From the NCBI GenBank assembly GCA_945889445.1, contig CAMDBX010000025.1, positions 1 to 46,200 of the forward strand: a stretch of DNA of 46,200 bases. The letters run 5' to 3'. Positions 1 to 8,496 of this stretch are shown here, piece by piece. Origin of the DNA: Rhizobium sp. Q54 (GTDB lineage: Bacteria > Pseudomonadota > Alphaproteobacteria > Rhizobiales > Aestuariivirgaceae). The notes under the pieces were generated by a model. It did not search any database. It saw only the letters and a program-made list of their open reading frames with translations, and had not been told where the DNA came from. Position numbers and translations under genes: made by a program. The first letter of the stretch is position 1, and the number at the start of each line of letters is the position of its first letter.

Positions 1-1284
1 CTGCTGCAGGCCGCCTGCGAGCTGCCTGCTGCAGGCAACTGGTTCGCGCCGTCGCTGTTCACCGACGTCGCGCCGTCTTCCACCGTGATGGACGTCGAGA
101 TCTTTGGTCCCGTCGCCGCCATGATGACCTTCCGCACGCCGGAGGAGGCGGTGCAGATCGCCAACCACACGCGCTATGGCCTCGCCGCCACCGTGTGGTC
201 GGAGAACATCAATCTGGCGCTCGACACCGCCGCGCGGGTGAAGGCCGGCGTGGTGTGGATCAATTCGACGAACCTGTTCGACGCCGCCGCCGGTTTCGGC
301 GGCTACAAGGAATCGGGTTTCGGCCGCGAAGGTGGCCGCGAGGGCATGTATGAGTATCTGGTGCCCGCATGGGAAGCGGCGCTCAAGGCCGTTGCACCAA
401 CGAAATCCGCGCCGCTCAGCGCACTGCCACCCGAGAGTGTCGAGGCCTCGTCCATCGACCGCACCGCCAAGCTCTACATCGGCGGCAAGCAGGCGCGGCC
501 GGATGCGGGGCATTCCTATTCTGTATACGGAGCGAAGGGAAAGTCCATCGGCCAGGCGGGCCTCGGCAGCCGCAAGGATATCCGCAATGCGGTGGAGGCA
601 GCGGCCAAGGCCTCCGGCTGGTCCTCCGCCACGGCGCACAACCGCGCACAAGTGCTCTATTACATCGCCGAGAATCTGTCGTCCCGCGCCGATGAATTCA
701 CCGCGCGCCTTCGCCAGATGGGGCAGTCCGCGCGTGAGGCAAAGGCAGAAGTGGAGGCCTCGCTCACCCGCATCTTCTGGTATGCCGCACAGGCCGATAA
801 ATACGACGGCCGCGTGCATCAGACAAAGTCGCGCCACGTGACGCTGGCGATGAATGAACCGTGGGGTGTTATGGGTGTGGTCTGCCCCGACGAGATGCCG
901 CTGCTCGGCTTCATCTCGCTGGTGATGCCCGCCATCTCCATGGGCAATCGCGTCGTGGCGGTGCCATCGCCGCGCGCGCCGCTGGCGGCGACGGACCTCT
1001 ACCAGGTGTTTGACACCTCCGACCTGCCGGGTGGCGTGGTGAACATCGTGACGGGCGAGCGTGATGAGCTGACGAAGACGCTGGCCGAACATGACGAGGT
1101 GGCCGCGCTTTGGTATTTCGGCCCCGGCGTGAAGGCGGTGGAGACAGCGAGTGCCGGGAATTTGAAGGCCACATGGGCCTCGGCCAAGCCATGCGACTGG
1201 CTCTCACGCGTGCAGGGGCAGGGGGCTGAGTATCTCCGCCGCGCCGTTCAGGTGAAGAACATCTGGGTGCCCTATGGGGAGTAG
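1..1284 (+). CDS. Aldehyde dehydrogenase family protein, tandem two-domain form (5'-truncated)
   Basis: The reading frame is open from base 1, so the gene starts upstream of the window; 427 C-terminal residues are visible. The first ~110 residues are the end of a normal NAD(P)-dependent aldehyde dehydrogenase domain: the IFGPV motif follows the usual APSLF.DV.P lead-in, and the terminal GYKESGFGREGG motif is intact. A second ALDH-like domain begins near visible residue 157 (KLYIGGKQARP) and reproduces the N-terminal cofactor fold (NEPWGVMGVVCPDEMPLLG, PGGVVNIVTG). It stops about 270 residues later without a recognisable catalytic cysteine or ELGG segment, so it looks like a catalytically dead partner domain. 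Two-domain ALDHs of this type are known from rhizobia, often beside deoC. Substrate unknown. The gene converges on glcB, with a palindromic repeat between them. Confidence 0.85.
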   Translation: MLQAACELPAAGNWFAPSLFTDVAPSSTVMDVEIFGPVAAMMTFRTPEEAVQIANHTRYGLAATVWSENINLALDTAARVKAGVVWINSTNLFDAAAGFGGYKESGFGREGGREGMYEYLVPAWEAALKAVAPTKSAPLSALPPESVEASSIDRTAKLYIGGKQARPDAGHSYSVYGAKGKSIGQAGLGSRKDIRNAVEAAAKASGWSSATAHNRAQVLYYIAENLSSRADEFTARLRQMGQSAREAKAEVEASLTRIFWYAAQADKYDGRVHQTKSRHVTLAMNEPWGVMGVVCPDEMPLLGFISLVMPAISMGNRVVAVPSPRAPLAATDLYQVFDTSDLPGGVVNIVTGERDELTKTLAEHDEVAALWYFGPGVKAVETASAGNLKATWASAKPCDWLSRVQGQGAEYLRRAVQVKNIWVPYGE

Positions 1285-1295
1285 GAGTTTTCTTT

Positions 1296-1410
1296 CCCCT
1301 CCCCCTTGTGGGGAGGGGCAGGGGTGGGGGTCGTGCCGCGAGTGGATGTTCGAGCGTAAGCTTCGGGGCATCACCCCCACCCCCCGGCCCCTCCCCACAA
1401 GGGGGAGGGG
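1296..1410. repeat. Inverted pair of GC-rich palindromic repeats (family A)
   Basis: Between the convergent ALDH and glcB stops, a C-rich/G-rich element at about 1296-1330 (ccctcccccttgtgggga core) is repeated in inverse orientation at about 1371-1410 (tccccacaagggggaggg core), separated by some 40 bases of unique sequence. Each arm is itself a hairpin with a short ACAAG/CTTGT centre, and the two arms can also pair with each other. Related single copies occur near 16901 and 33218. The element probably acts as a bidirectional mRNA end structure, but there is no clear U-tract, so terminator function is an inference. Confidence 0.8.
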
Positions 1411-1412
1411 AG

Positions 1413-3578
1413 TTACCTTGCCTTCACATCCTGCCGGTACCTGTGCAGCAGTGGCTCGGTATAGCCATTCGGCTGCTCCGTGCCTTTGAACACAAGGTCA
1501 CACGCCGCCTTGAATGCGATGGAGCAGTCGAAATCCTCTGCCATCGGACGATACTCCGGGTCTCCCGCATTCTGCCTGTCCACCACTGCCGCCATGCGCT
1601 TCAGCGTCGCCATCACCTGACCCTCGGTGACCACGCCGTGGCGCAGCCAATTGGCGATGTGTTGCGACGAGATGCGCAGCGTGGCGCGGTCCTCCATCAG
1701 GCCCACATTGTCGATGTCCGGCACCTTGGAGCAGCCAATGCCGAAGTCGATCCAGCGCACGACGTAGCCCAGAAGCCCCTGCGCGTTGTTGTCGAGTTCT
1801 TTCTGGATTTCATCCGGCGTCCAGTTGGGCCGCGTGGCGACGGGAATGGAAAGAATGTCGTCGAGGCTGGCGCGCGGGCGCGACTTGAGTTTTTCCTGCA
1901 CCGCCTTGACGTTCACCCTGTGATAATGCGTGGCATGCAGCGTGGCGGCGGTGGGTGAGGGCACCCAGGCGGTGTTGGCGCCCGCCTGCGGGTGGGCGAG
2001 TTTCATCGACAGCATGATGGCCATGTGGTCCGGGATCGCCCACATGCCCTTGCCGATCTGGGCGTGTCCCGGAAGGCCGCAGAGCAGGCCCGTGTCGACG
2101 TTCCAGTCCTCATAGGCCTTGATCCATGGTGCCTGCTTCATGTCACCCTTGCGGATCATCGGGCCCGCTTCCATCGCGCTGTGAATCTCGTCGCCGGTGC
2201 GGTCGAGGAAGCCGGTGTTGATGAACACGATCCGGTCCTTCGCGACACGGATGCATTCCTTGAGGTTGATGGTGGTGCGCCGCTCCTCATCCATGATGCC
2301 GATCTTCATGGTGTTGGGCTTGAGGCCGAGTGCTGCTTCCACGCGCCCGAAGAGTTCGACCGCGAAGGCCACCTCGTCCGGCCCGTGCATCTTCGGCTTC
2401 ACGATGTAGATGGACCCCGCGCGCGAGTTCAGGCGCGGGCCGTTGATATCGTGGATGGCGATCAGTGCCGTCATCATGGCGTCCATGATGCCTTCCGGCG
2501 CCTCGCGGCCACTTTCGTCGAGGATTGCCGGCGTGGTCATCAGGTGGCCGACGTTCCGCACCAGCATCAGCGAGCGGCCGGGCAGCGTGACAGTTCCGCC
2601 GTTGGGAGACTCGTAACTGCGGTCCGGGTTGAGGCGGCGAGTGAAGGTTCGGCCAGACTTCTCGATCTCCTCGGCGAGGTCGCCCTTCATCAGGCCCAGC
2701 CAGTTGCGATAGACCGCCACCTTGTCGGCACCATCCACTGCCGCGACCGAGTCCTCGCAGTCCATGATGGTGGTGAGTGCCGACTCGATGATGACGTCGG
2801 AGAGTCCCGCCTTGTCGTCCTTTCCGATCAGGTGGGTGCGGTCGAAGGCGATCTCGATGTGGAGGCCGTTGGTGGCGAGCAGCACGGCGGACGGGTTGTC
2901 CTTCGGTCCGCGCCAGCCCTTGAAATGCGTGGGCGCCCTCAGACCCCCGAGGTCCGTCATCAGTGTTTCGCCCTCGACGAAGACGCGTGAGACGTCCGCC
3001 CATTTGCACTTCGCCTTGGCGAGAGGCACGGACTGGTCGAGGAAGTTACGCGCCCAGCTGATCACGCGGGCACCGCGCACCGGGTTGTAGCCCTTGGTCT
3101 TCTCCGCCCCGTCCTGCTCGGCGATGACGTCGGTGCCGTAGAGCGCGTCATAGAGAGAGCCCCAGCGGGCATTGGCGGCGTTGAGCGCATAGCGGGCGTT
3201 CATGACCGGCACGACGAGTTGCGGGCCGGCCACCTTGGCGATTTCAGGGTCGACGTTTTTCGTCGTTGCCTTGAAGTCCGGCCCCTCGGGCACGAGGTAG
3301 CCGATGTCGGTGAGGAAGGCCTTGTAGGCGGCCACGTCGGTGGGTGCGCCATTGGCGCGGTACCAGTCGTCGAGCTTCGCCTGCAGCTCGTCGCGGCGTG
3401 CGAGAAGGGCGCGGTTCTTCGGGGCGAGGTCCGTCACGATGGCGGCGAAGCGGTGCCAGAAGTCGAGTTCGGAAATTCCGGTGCCGGGCAGGGCCTCATC
3501 GGCCACGAAGGTGAAGAGTTCGCCCGCAACCCGCAGGCCCGCGATCTCGATCCGGTTCGTCAACTGTGAAACCCCCAA
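1413..3578 (-). CDS. glcB: Malate synthase G
   Basis: Condenses glyoxylate with acetyl-CoA to malate and CoA in the cytoplasm. The 721 residues match the usual length of the single-chain G isoform (about 723). Family hallmarks include DEALPGTG near the N-terminus, the [16 protein letters not shown] helix, [23 protein letters not shown], the [13 protein letters not shown] acidic active-site segment and [12 protein letters not shown]. No ATG is available at the expected start; TTG at 3578 is used here and TTG at 3563 ([13 protein letters not shown]) is an equally plausible start preceded by a weak G-rich site. It lies downstream of a desaturase and a malyl-CoA lyase on the same strand, so glyoxylate made from malyl-CoA could feed straight into this enzyme. 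The stop abuts the family A repeat. Confidence 0.96.
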   Translation of the reverse strand: MGVSQLTNRIEIAGLRVAGELFTFVADEALPGTGISELDFWHRFAAIVTDLAPKNRALLARRDELQAKLDDWYRANGAPTDVAAYKAFLTDIGYLVPEGPDFKATTKNVDPEIAKVAGPQLVVPVMNARYALNAANARWGSLYDALYGTDVIAEQDGAEKTKGYNPVRGARVISWARNFLDQSVPLAKAKCKWADVSRVFVEGETLMTDLGGLRAPTHFKGWRGPKDNPSAVLLATNGLHIEIAFDRTHLIGKDDKAGLSDVIIESALTTIMDCEDSVAAVDGADKVAVYRNWLGLMKGDLAEEIEKSGRTFTRRLNPDRSYESPNGGTVTLPGRSLMLVRNVGHLMTTPAILDESGREAPEGIMDAMMTALIAIHDINGPRLNSRAGSIYIVKPKMHGPDEVAFAVELFGRVEAALGLKPNTMKIGIMDEERRTTINLKECIRVAKDRIVFINTGFLDRTGDEIHSAMEAGPMIRKGDMKQAPWIKAYEDWNVDTGLLCGLPGHAQIGKGMWAIPDHMAIMLSMKLAHPQAGANTAWVPSPTAATLHATHYHRVNVKAVQEKLKSRPRASLDDILSIPVATRPNWTPDEIQKELDNNAQGLLGYVVRWIDFGIGCSKVPDIDNVGLMEDRATLRISSQHIANWLRHGVVTEGQVMATLKRMAAVVDRQNAGDPEYRPMAEDFDCSIAFKAACDLVFKGTEQPNGYTEPLLHRYRQDVKAR

Positions 3579-3605
3579 CTGGTCAGGTAGGGGAGGATTA
3601 GACCA

Positions 3606-4520
3606 TCACGGCTTCTTCAGCCAGTCCATGTTGGGGTAGGGCACCGGCTCCTTGGCCTTGAGGAAGTAGCGGGCGAAAATCTCGCCATACCCCTTCATGG
3701 TGTAGCCGTTGTTCCGGGCGATCAGCCTGTCGCGCTCGGCGCGGTAGAAGGCGGGGATCTTGTACCAGGCGAGCGCCGGCACGGTGTGGTGCGCCACATG
3801 CAGGTTGTTGTAGAGGAACAGCAGCGACCAGAAGGGCGAGGCCTCGACGATGATGGTCCGGTGCTCGACGCTCTCCGCCGCCTGGTGCTCGCAGAAGGAG
3901 CGAACGAGCGCCAGCGAGATGCCGGGATAGGCGATGAGCAGATAGTATTGCCAGAACGGCATGCCGCAGACATGCACGACATACCACAGCGTGATGGCGC
4001 AGGCCGGCACGAACCAGGCCCAGGCGCGGATCGTCCTGCGGTTTCCGACCAGCATGTCGCGGAACTCGGACGACCAGAAGCGGATGATCGAGATGGCAGG
4101 GCCGATCAACATGCGGCCGGCCAGCGTGTTGTTCACATTGTAGAGCATACGGCGGATGCCCTGCACGAGGGCCCAGTCCTCCGGCAGCAGGTAGTAGGAC
4201 TCGGGGTCGAGGCGAGGGTCTGTCAGGTGCTGGTCATTGTGGTGCTGCAGGTGGGTCTGCCGATAGCGCAGATAGGGCAGCCACAGCGTGGGCGTCGGGA
4301 AGATCATCGCCTCGTTGAGAAGCTTGCTGCCCGTGGGGTGGCCGTGCAGCACCTCGTGCTGGAGCGAGGCATGGAGTGCGGCACAATAGGCGCCGACGGG
4401 CAGGATCACCCACCACGGCAGGCTGGCATGGAACCACACGATGAACGCCAGCACCGCATAGGTTGCGGCAATGAGCGCCACCGTCGGCCATTCGATCTCG
4501 CGGGAGTTTGCTTTCACCAT
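3606..4520 (-). CDS. Fatty acid desaturase family protein (membrane di-iron enzyme)
   Basis: A 304-residue integral membrane oxygenase/desaturase. Three histidine boxes that bind the di-iron centre are present: HEVLHGH at residues 55-61, HLQHH at 90-94 and HVAHH at 241-245. Hydrophobic segments at about 13-32, 35-52, 165-183 and 188-208 fit the usual hairpin topology with cytosolic His boxes. ATG at 4520 is chosen because the reading frame upstream runs into low-quality sequence overlapping mcl; no strong ribosome site is visible. The family covers acyl-lipid desaturases, carotenoid hydroxylases and alkane-type hydroxylases; the short HVAHH box and small size do not decide among these. It sits between malyl-CoA lyase and malate synthase G in the same direction, though the 74-base gap to mcl leaves operon membership open. 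Confidence 0.88.
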   Translation of the reverse strand: MVKANSREIEWPTVALIAATYAVLAFIVWFHASLPWWVILPVGAYCAALHASLQHEVLHGHPTGSKLLNEAMIFPTPTLWLPYLRYRQTHLQHHNDQHLTDPRLDPESYYLLPEDWALVQGIRRMLYNVNNTLAGRMLIGPAISIIRFWSSEFRDMLVGNRRTIRAWAWFVPACAITLWYVVHVCGMPFWQYYLLIAYPGISLALVRSFCEHQAAESVEHRTIIVEASPFWSLLFLYNNLHVAHHTVPALAWYKIPAFYRAERDRLIARNNGYTMKGYGEIFARYFLKAKEPVPYPNMDWLKKP

Positions 4521-4594
4521 GTCTTCGACCAGTTGCTGACGGGGGAATCTAGCACTCCCCCGCCCTGATTTTGAAGGCCGGTGTTGCCGCAGCC

Positions 4595-5572
4595 TTAGGC
4601 CCCCGCGATTTGCTCCGCTTTCTTGACCAGCACCTCGGCCTGGCGGATCGAGGCATAGTCGATCAGGCGGCCGTCGAGGGAAACTGCACCCTTTCCTTGT
4701 GCTTCCGCCTCCTTCATGGCGGCGATGATGCGGCGGGCCTTGGTGACGTCGGCCTCGGACGGGCTCATCACCTCGTTGGCGAGCGTGATCTGGGAGGGGT
4801 GGATGGCCCACTTGCCCTCGCAGCCCAGTACGGCGGCACGCCGCGCCTGGGCCTTGAAGCCCTCGGCGTCCGAGAAGTCGCCGAACGGGCCGTCGATGGG
4901 GCGCAGGCCATTGGCGCGGGCCGCCACCACCATGCGGGACACCGCATAGTGCCACATGTCGCCCCAGTGGGTGGCGCGTGAACCATCAGCCAGCGCATCG
5001 GTCAGCACCACATAGTCCGGGTGCGGGCCACCGATCGAGGTGGTGCGGGCCTTGGTGGAGGCGGCATAGTCGGCAACCCCGAAGTGCAGCGACTCGTTCC
5101 GCCGCGAGGCGGCGGCGATTTCGTTGATGTTCTGCATGCCGAGAGCGGTTTCGATGATGAGTTCGAAGCCCACGCGCTTCTTGCGGTTCTTTGCGGCCTC
5201 GACCTGGGTTGCCAGCATGTCCACGGCGTACACGTCAGCCGCGGTGCCGACCTTGGGGATCATGATCAGGTCGAGCCGGTCGGAGCACTGTTCCAGCACG
5301 TCCACCACGTCGCGGTACATGTAATGCGTGTCCAGCCCGTTGATGCGCACCGAGAGCTGCTTCTTGCCCCAGTCGATGTCACCGATGGCCTGGATGATGT
5401 TCTTTCGGGCCTGTTCCTTGTCGTCAGGGGCCACGGCGTCCTCGAGGTCGAGGAAAATCACGTCGGCGGCGGACTTGGCGGCCTTCTCGAACAGCTTGGG
5501 CTGGCTGCCCGGCACGGCCAGTTCGCTGCGGTTGAGGCGGGCGGGGGCCTGTTCGACGGTCTTGAAGCTCAT
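4595..5572 (-). CDS. mcl: L-malyl-CoA/beta-methylmalyl-CoA lyase (CitE-like)
   Basis: A 325-residue TIM-barrel lyase of the HpcH/HpaI/CitE superfamily. It should reversibly cleave L-malyl-CoA to acetyl-CoA and glyoxylate and, in many alphaproteobacteria, beta-methylmalyl-CoA to propionyl-CoA and glyoxylate (ethylmalonyl-CoA or serine cycle). Evidence: the N-terminal RSELAVPGSQPKLFEKAAKS, the acidic DLEDAVAPDDK, the active-site arginine in VRINGLDT, the metal-binding glutamate in ELIIETALG, and the CoA-end motif GKWAIHPSQI. Length agrees with Rhodobacter Mcl1 and Methylobacterium MclA. An AGAGGAT ribosome site precedes ATG 5572. Divergent from ilvD; malate synthase lies downstream, so together they interconvert malyl-CoA, glyoxylate, acetyl-CoA and malate. 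Citramalyl-CoA or related lyase activity cannot be excluded from sequence alone. Confidence 0.92.
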   Translation of the reverse strand: MSFKTVEQAPARLNRSELAVPGSQPKLFEKAAKSAADVIFLDLEDAVAPDDKEQARKNIIQAIGDIDWGKKQLSVRINGLDTHYMYRDVVDVLEQCSDRLDLIMIPKVGTAADVYAVDMLATQVEAAKNRKKRVGFELIIETALGMQNINEIAAASRRNESLHFGVADYAASTKARTTSIGGPHPDYVVLTDALADGSRATHWGDMWHYAVSRMVVAARANGLRPIDGPFGDFSDAEGFKAQARRAAVLGCEGKWAIHPSQITLANEVMSPSEADVTKARRIIAAMKEAEAQGKGAVSLDGRLIDYASIRQAEVLVKKAEQIAGA

Positions 5573-5671
5573 GGCGGTCCGGATCCTCTTTCAAATCTGG
5601 GCAGGGTTTAACCCCCGGCGGCCGAGCCATGCAATTGGCCCAAAGACGGCCTGTGGAGGCCGGGCTTGATT

Positions 5672-5697
5672 CCCGGAGCCCCATGGGGCAATCCGGG
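5672..5697. repeat. Nested palindrome in the mcl-ilvD divergent region
   Basis: The core GCCCCATGGGGC at 5678-5689 is a perfect 12-base palindrome, flanked by CCCGG at 5672-5676 and CCGGG at 5693-5697, so an outer stem encloses the inner one. It lies 33 bases upstream of the ilvD start and about 100 bases from the mcl start. It could be an operator, a leader hairpin of ilvD, or a decayed copy of repeat family B; nothing decides between these. Confidence 0.4.
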
Positions 5698-5729
5698 CCA
5701 TCATTTGTGCGACAATCGAGGTTCCGTTC

Positions 5730-7571
5730 ATGCCCCAGTACCGTTCCCGCACCACCACCCATGGCCGCAACATGGCCGGCGCCCGCGGCCTGTGGCGCGC
5801 CACAGGCATGAAAGACGAGGATTTCGGCAAGCCGATCATCGCGATCGTCAACTCCTTCACGCAGTTCGTGCCGGGGCACGTCCATTTGAAGGACCTGGGC
5901 CAGCTCGTTGCCCGCGAGGTCGAGAAGGCCGGCGGCGTGGCCAAGGAGTTCAACACCATCGCGGTCGACGACGGCATCGCCATGGGCCATGACGGCATGC
6001 TCTATTCGCTGCCCTCGCGCGAGATCATCGCCGACAGCGTCGAATACATGGTCAATGCCCATTGCGCCGATGCGATGGTCTGCATCTCGAACTGCGACAA
6101 GATCACGCCGGGCATGCTGATGGCGGCATTGCGCCTCAACATCCCCTGCGTGTTCGTCTCGGGCGGGCCGATGGAAGCGGGCAAGGTGGTGCTTTCGGGC
6201 GTCACCAAGGCGCTCGACCTGGTGGACGCCATGGTCGCCGCGGCGGACGACAGCATTTCCGACGCCGATGTTCAGGCGATCGAGAAGGCGGCCTGCCCGA
6301 CCTGCGGCTCGTGCTCCGGCATGTTCACCGCGAACTCGATGAACTGCCTCACCGAGGCCCTGGGCCTGTCGCTGCCCGGCAACGGCTCGACGCTCGCCAC
6401 CCACTCGGACCGCAAGCGGCTGTTCGTCGAGGCCGGCCACCTCGTGGTCGACCTGGCGCGGCGCTACTACGAGCAGGACGAAGAGAACGTGCTGCCGCGC
6501 AAGATCGCCAGCTTCGGTGCCTTCGAGAACGCCATGACGCTGGACATCGCCATGGGCGGCTCCACCAACACGGTGCTGCACATCCTCGCGGCGGCGCATG
6601 AGGCCGAGATGGACTTCACCATGAAGGACATCGACCGCCTGTCGCGCCGCGTTCCCGTGCTGTCCAAGGTGGCGCCTGCCAAGTCGGACGTGCACATGGA
6701 AGATGTGCACCGCGCCGGCGGCATCATGTCGATCCTCGGCGAGCTCGACAAGGGCGGACTGATCAACCGTGATCTCCCCACCGTCCACACCCGCACGCTG
6801 GGCGAGGCGCTGGACCGCTGGGACATCAGCCGCACCAACTCCGAGTCGGTGCGTGAATTCTTCCGCGCCGCACCGGGTGGCGTTCCCACCCAGGTGGCCT
6901 TCAGCCAGTCAAGCCGCTGGGAAGAGCTGGACCTCGACCGCGCCAAGGGCGTGATCCGCGACGTGAACCATGCCTTCTCGAAGGACGGCGGCCTCGCCGT
7001 GCTCTATGGCAACCTCGCCGAAGAGGGCTGCATCGTGAAGACGGCGGGCGTCGACGAGTCGATCCTCAAGTTCACCGGCAAGGCCAAGGTGTTCGAGAGC
7101 CAGGATTCGGCCGTGCACGGAATATTGAATCGCGGCGTGGAGGCCGGCGACGTGGTGGTGATCCGCTACGAAGGCCCGCGCGGCGGCCCTGGCATGCAGG
7201 AGATGCTGTACCCGACGAGCTACATCAAGTCGAAGGGCCTCGGCAAAGCCTGCGCGCTGATCACCGATGGCCGCTTCTCGGGCGGCACCTCGGGCCTCTC
7301 CATCGGCCACATGTCGCCGGAAGCGGCGGAAGGCGGCCTGATCGCGCTGGTGGAGGAGGGCGACATGATCGAGATCGACATTCCGAACCGCTCGATCCAC
7401 CTCGCTGTGCCCGACGCCGAGATCGCCAAGCGCCGCGCTGCCATGCTGGCCCGTGGCGACAAGGCCTGGAAACCCACCGAGAACCGCAAGCGCAAAATCA
7501 CCACGGCACTCAAGGCCTATGCGGCGCTCACCACCTCTGCCGCCAAGGGCGCGGTCCGCGTCGTTGAGTGA
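5730..7571 (+). CDS. ilvD: Dihydroxy-acid dehydratase
   Basis: Dehydrates 2,3-dihydroxy-isovalerate and 2,3-dihydroxy-3-methylvalerate to the 2-oxo acids of valine/leucine and isoleucine biosynthesis. The 613 residues align essentially end to end with Escherichia coli IlvD (616). Visible hallmarks: [19 protein letters not shown] at the start, the cluster-ligand segments [12 protein letters not shown] and [19 protein letters not shown], the IDIP.R strand and [11 protein letters not shown] near the C-terminus. The region around residue 45 ([19 protein letters not shown]) lacks the extra cysteine of the plant-type 2Fe-2S class, so it belongs to the oxygen-sensitive 4Fe-4S class. GAGG at 5718-5721 is the ribosome site. 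Its stop lies four bases before the carbonic anhydrase ATG, implying co-transcription. Confidence 0.97.
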   Translation: MPQYRSRTTTHGRNMAGARGLWRATGMKDEDFGKPIIAIVNSFTQFVPGHVHLKDLGQLVAREVEKAGGVAKEFNTIAVDDGIAMGHDGMLYSLPSREIIADSVEYMVNAHCADAMVCISNCDKITPGMLMAALRLNIPCVFVSGGPMEAGKVVLSGVTKALDLVDAMVAAADDSISDADVQAIEKAACPTCGSCSGMFTANSMNCLTEALGLSLPGNGSTLATHSDRKRLFVEAGHLVVDLARRYYEQDEENVLPRKIASFGAFENAMTLDIAMGGSTNTVLHILAAAHEAEMDFTMKDIDRLSRRVPVLSKVAPAKSDVHMEDVHRAGGIMSILGELDKGGLINRDLPTVHTRTLGEALDRWDISRTNSESVREFFRAAPGGVPTQVAFSQSSRWEELDLDRAKGVIRDVNHAFSKDGGLAVLYGNLAEEGCIVKTAGVDESILKFTGKAKVFESQDSAVHGILNRGVEAGDVVVIRYEGPRGGPGMQEMLYPTSYIKSKGLGKACALITDGRFSGGTSGLSIGHMSPEAAEGGLIALVEEGDMIEIDIPNRSIHLAVPDAEIAKRRAAMLARGDKAWKPTENRKRKITTALKAYAALTTSAAKGAVRVVE

Positions 7572-7575
7572 GCGC

Positions 7576-8211
7576 ATGGTGCTGCCCGCCAAGCTGCTGG
7601 ATGGCTATGCCAGCTTCCGCTCCGGGCGCTATGCCTCGGAGGCCCAGCGCTACCAGAGGCTGGGCGAGGGGTCGCAGAAGCCGAAGGTGATGATCATTGC
7701 GTGCTGCGACTCGCGCGCCGCTCCGGAGACGATCTTCGACGCGGGGCCGGGCGAGATGTTCGTGGTCAGGAACGTCGCCAACCTCGTGCCGCCCTATACG
7801 CCGGACGGCGGGCACCATGCCACGTCGGCTGCCCTGGAGTTTGGCGTCATGTCGCTGGGTGTGCAGCACATCGTGGTGATGGGCCATGGCCGCTGCGGCG
7901 GCATTCGCGCCGCGGTGCAGGAGTCATCGCCGCTCACCCACACCGATTTCATCGGCTCGTGGATGCGCGCCATCAAGGACGTGACCCGCATCGTGCCGCG
8001 CGCGGAGGGCTGCGATGATGCACTCCACGAGCGCCACATCGAGCGCGCCTCGATCGAGCATTCGCTGGCGAACCTCCGCACCTTTCCGTGGATCCGGATG
8101 AAGGAGAACAAGCGGGAGATTTCGCTGCACGGCGTTTGGTTCGATATTTCGCTGGGCGAGCTCCATGCCTATGACGAGGATGCGGCGGAATGGGGCGCGG
8201 TGAAGGGGTGA
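7576..8211 (+). CDS. Beta-class carbonic anhydrase
   Basis: Zinc enzyme interconverting CO2 and bicarbonate; 211 residues. The CxDSR motif gives Cys43, Asp45 and Arg47, and HGRCGG gives His104 and Cys107; Cys43, His104 and Cys107 are the zinc ligands and the Asp-Arg dyad is the catalytic switch. FVVRNVANLVPPY and SAALEFGV are further family blocks. ATG 7576 is chosen; TTG at 7564 would overlap the ilvD stop and add four residues. It follows ilvD by four bases, a likely two-gene operon supplying bicarbonate alongside branched-chain amino-acid synthesis; the functional link is inference. A candidate small RNA and a strong terminator lie downstream. Confidence 0.95.
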   Translation: MVLPAKLLDGYASFRSGRYASEAQRYQRLGEGSQKPKVMIIACCDSRAAPETIFDAGPGEMFVVRNVANLVPPYTPDGGHHATSAALEFGVMSLGVQHIVVMGHGRCGGIRAAVQESSPLTHTDFIGSWMRAIKDVTRIVPRAEGCDDALHERHIERASIEHSLANLRTFPWIRMKENKREISLHGVWFDISLGELHAYDEDAAEWGAVKG

Positions 8212-8251
8212 GGCCCTTCGCATGAGTCGTTCCTAATATCGGAAATTAGTC

Positions 8252-8280
8252 CTTGACAGCGCGCGCTCGATATGCTAGAA
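8252..8280 (+). promoter_or_regulatory. Sigma-70-type promoter driving the small RNA candidate
   Basis: CTTGACA at 8252-8258 is a consensus alphaproteobacterial -35 (CTTGAC), followed after 16-17 bases by tgctagaa, a plausible -10 (CTAGAA at 8275-8280). Transcription would then start near 8286, exactly where the first hairpin begins. There is no open reading frame behind it before the terminator at 8314-8336. Confidence 0.6.
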
Positions 8281-8285
8281 GAGCG

Positions 8286-8336
8286 CATACTCGGAAAGTG
8301 TGAGTATGGGAAAGGCCAGCGGATGCTGGCCTTTTT
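8286..8336 (+). ncRNA. Candidate ~50-nt small RNA with two hairpins
   Basis: Bases 8286-8292 (CATACTC) pair perfectly with 8302-8308 (GAGTATG) around a GGAAAGTGT loop. A second hairpin, GGCCAGC (8314-8320) with GCTGGCC (8325-8331) around GGAT, is followed by TTTTT (8332-8336). With the good promoter just upstream this forms a self-contained transcription unit too short to encode a protein. The layout recalls short alphaproteobacterial trans-acting RNAs (for example the suhB/mmgR type), but I cannot confirm family membership by eye. The alternative is that it is only the 3' end of the ilvD-carbonic anhydrase message. Confidence 0.55.
8314..8336 (+). terminator. Rho-independent terminator
   Basis: A perfect 7-bp GC-rich stem GGCCAGC/GCTGGCC with a four-base GGAT loop is followed directly by five Ts on the plus strand. 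The stem can be extended by the AAA before it pairing with the first Ts. It ends the small RNA candidate and would also stop read-through from the carbonic anhydrase gene. Confidence 0.88.
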
Positions 8337-8358
8337 GCGTTCGGCACGCCCATTGATG

Positions 8359-8443
8359 CCGTCACCCCGGCGAAGGCCGGGGTCCAGCTTCAGGCGTCGG
8401 AGCTTGTGGAAAGCTGGATCCCGGCCTTCGCCGGGATGACGGG
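8359..8443. repeat. Inverted pair of palindromic repeats (family B, copy 1)
   Basis: A palindromic unit (CCGTCACCCCGGCG, then AAGGCCGGGGTCC) at 8359-8390 is repeated inverted at 8411-8443 (GGATCCCGGCCTTCGCCGGG, then ATGACGG). Each unit folds alone and the two fold on each other, including the flanking CAGCTT/AAGCTG. It lies between the convergent small RNA/carbonic anhydrase side and the dioxygenase gene. The same element recurs at 10821-10907 and 37537-37614; such CCGTCATCCCGGC elements are frequent REP-like sequences in alphaproteobacterial genomes. Confidence 0.88.
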
Positions 8444-8496
8444 CTTAAGGGGGGATGATGTTCGGAGCTGACATGCTGTATCTTCTGCTGCTCGCC

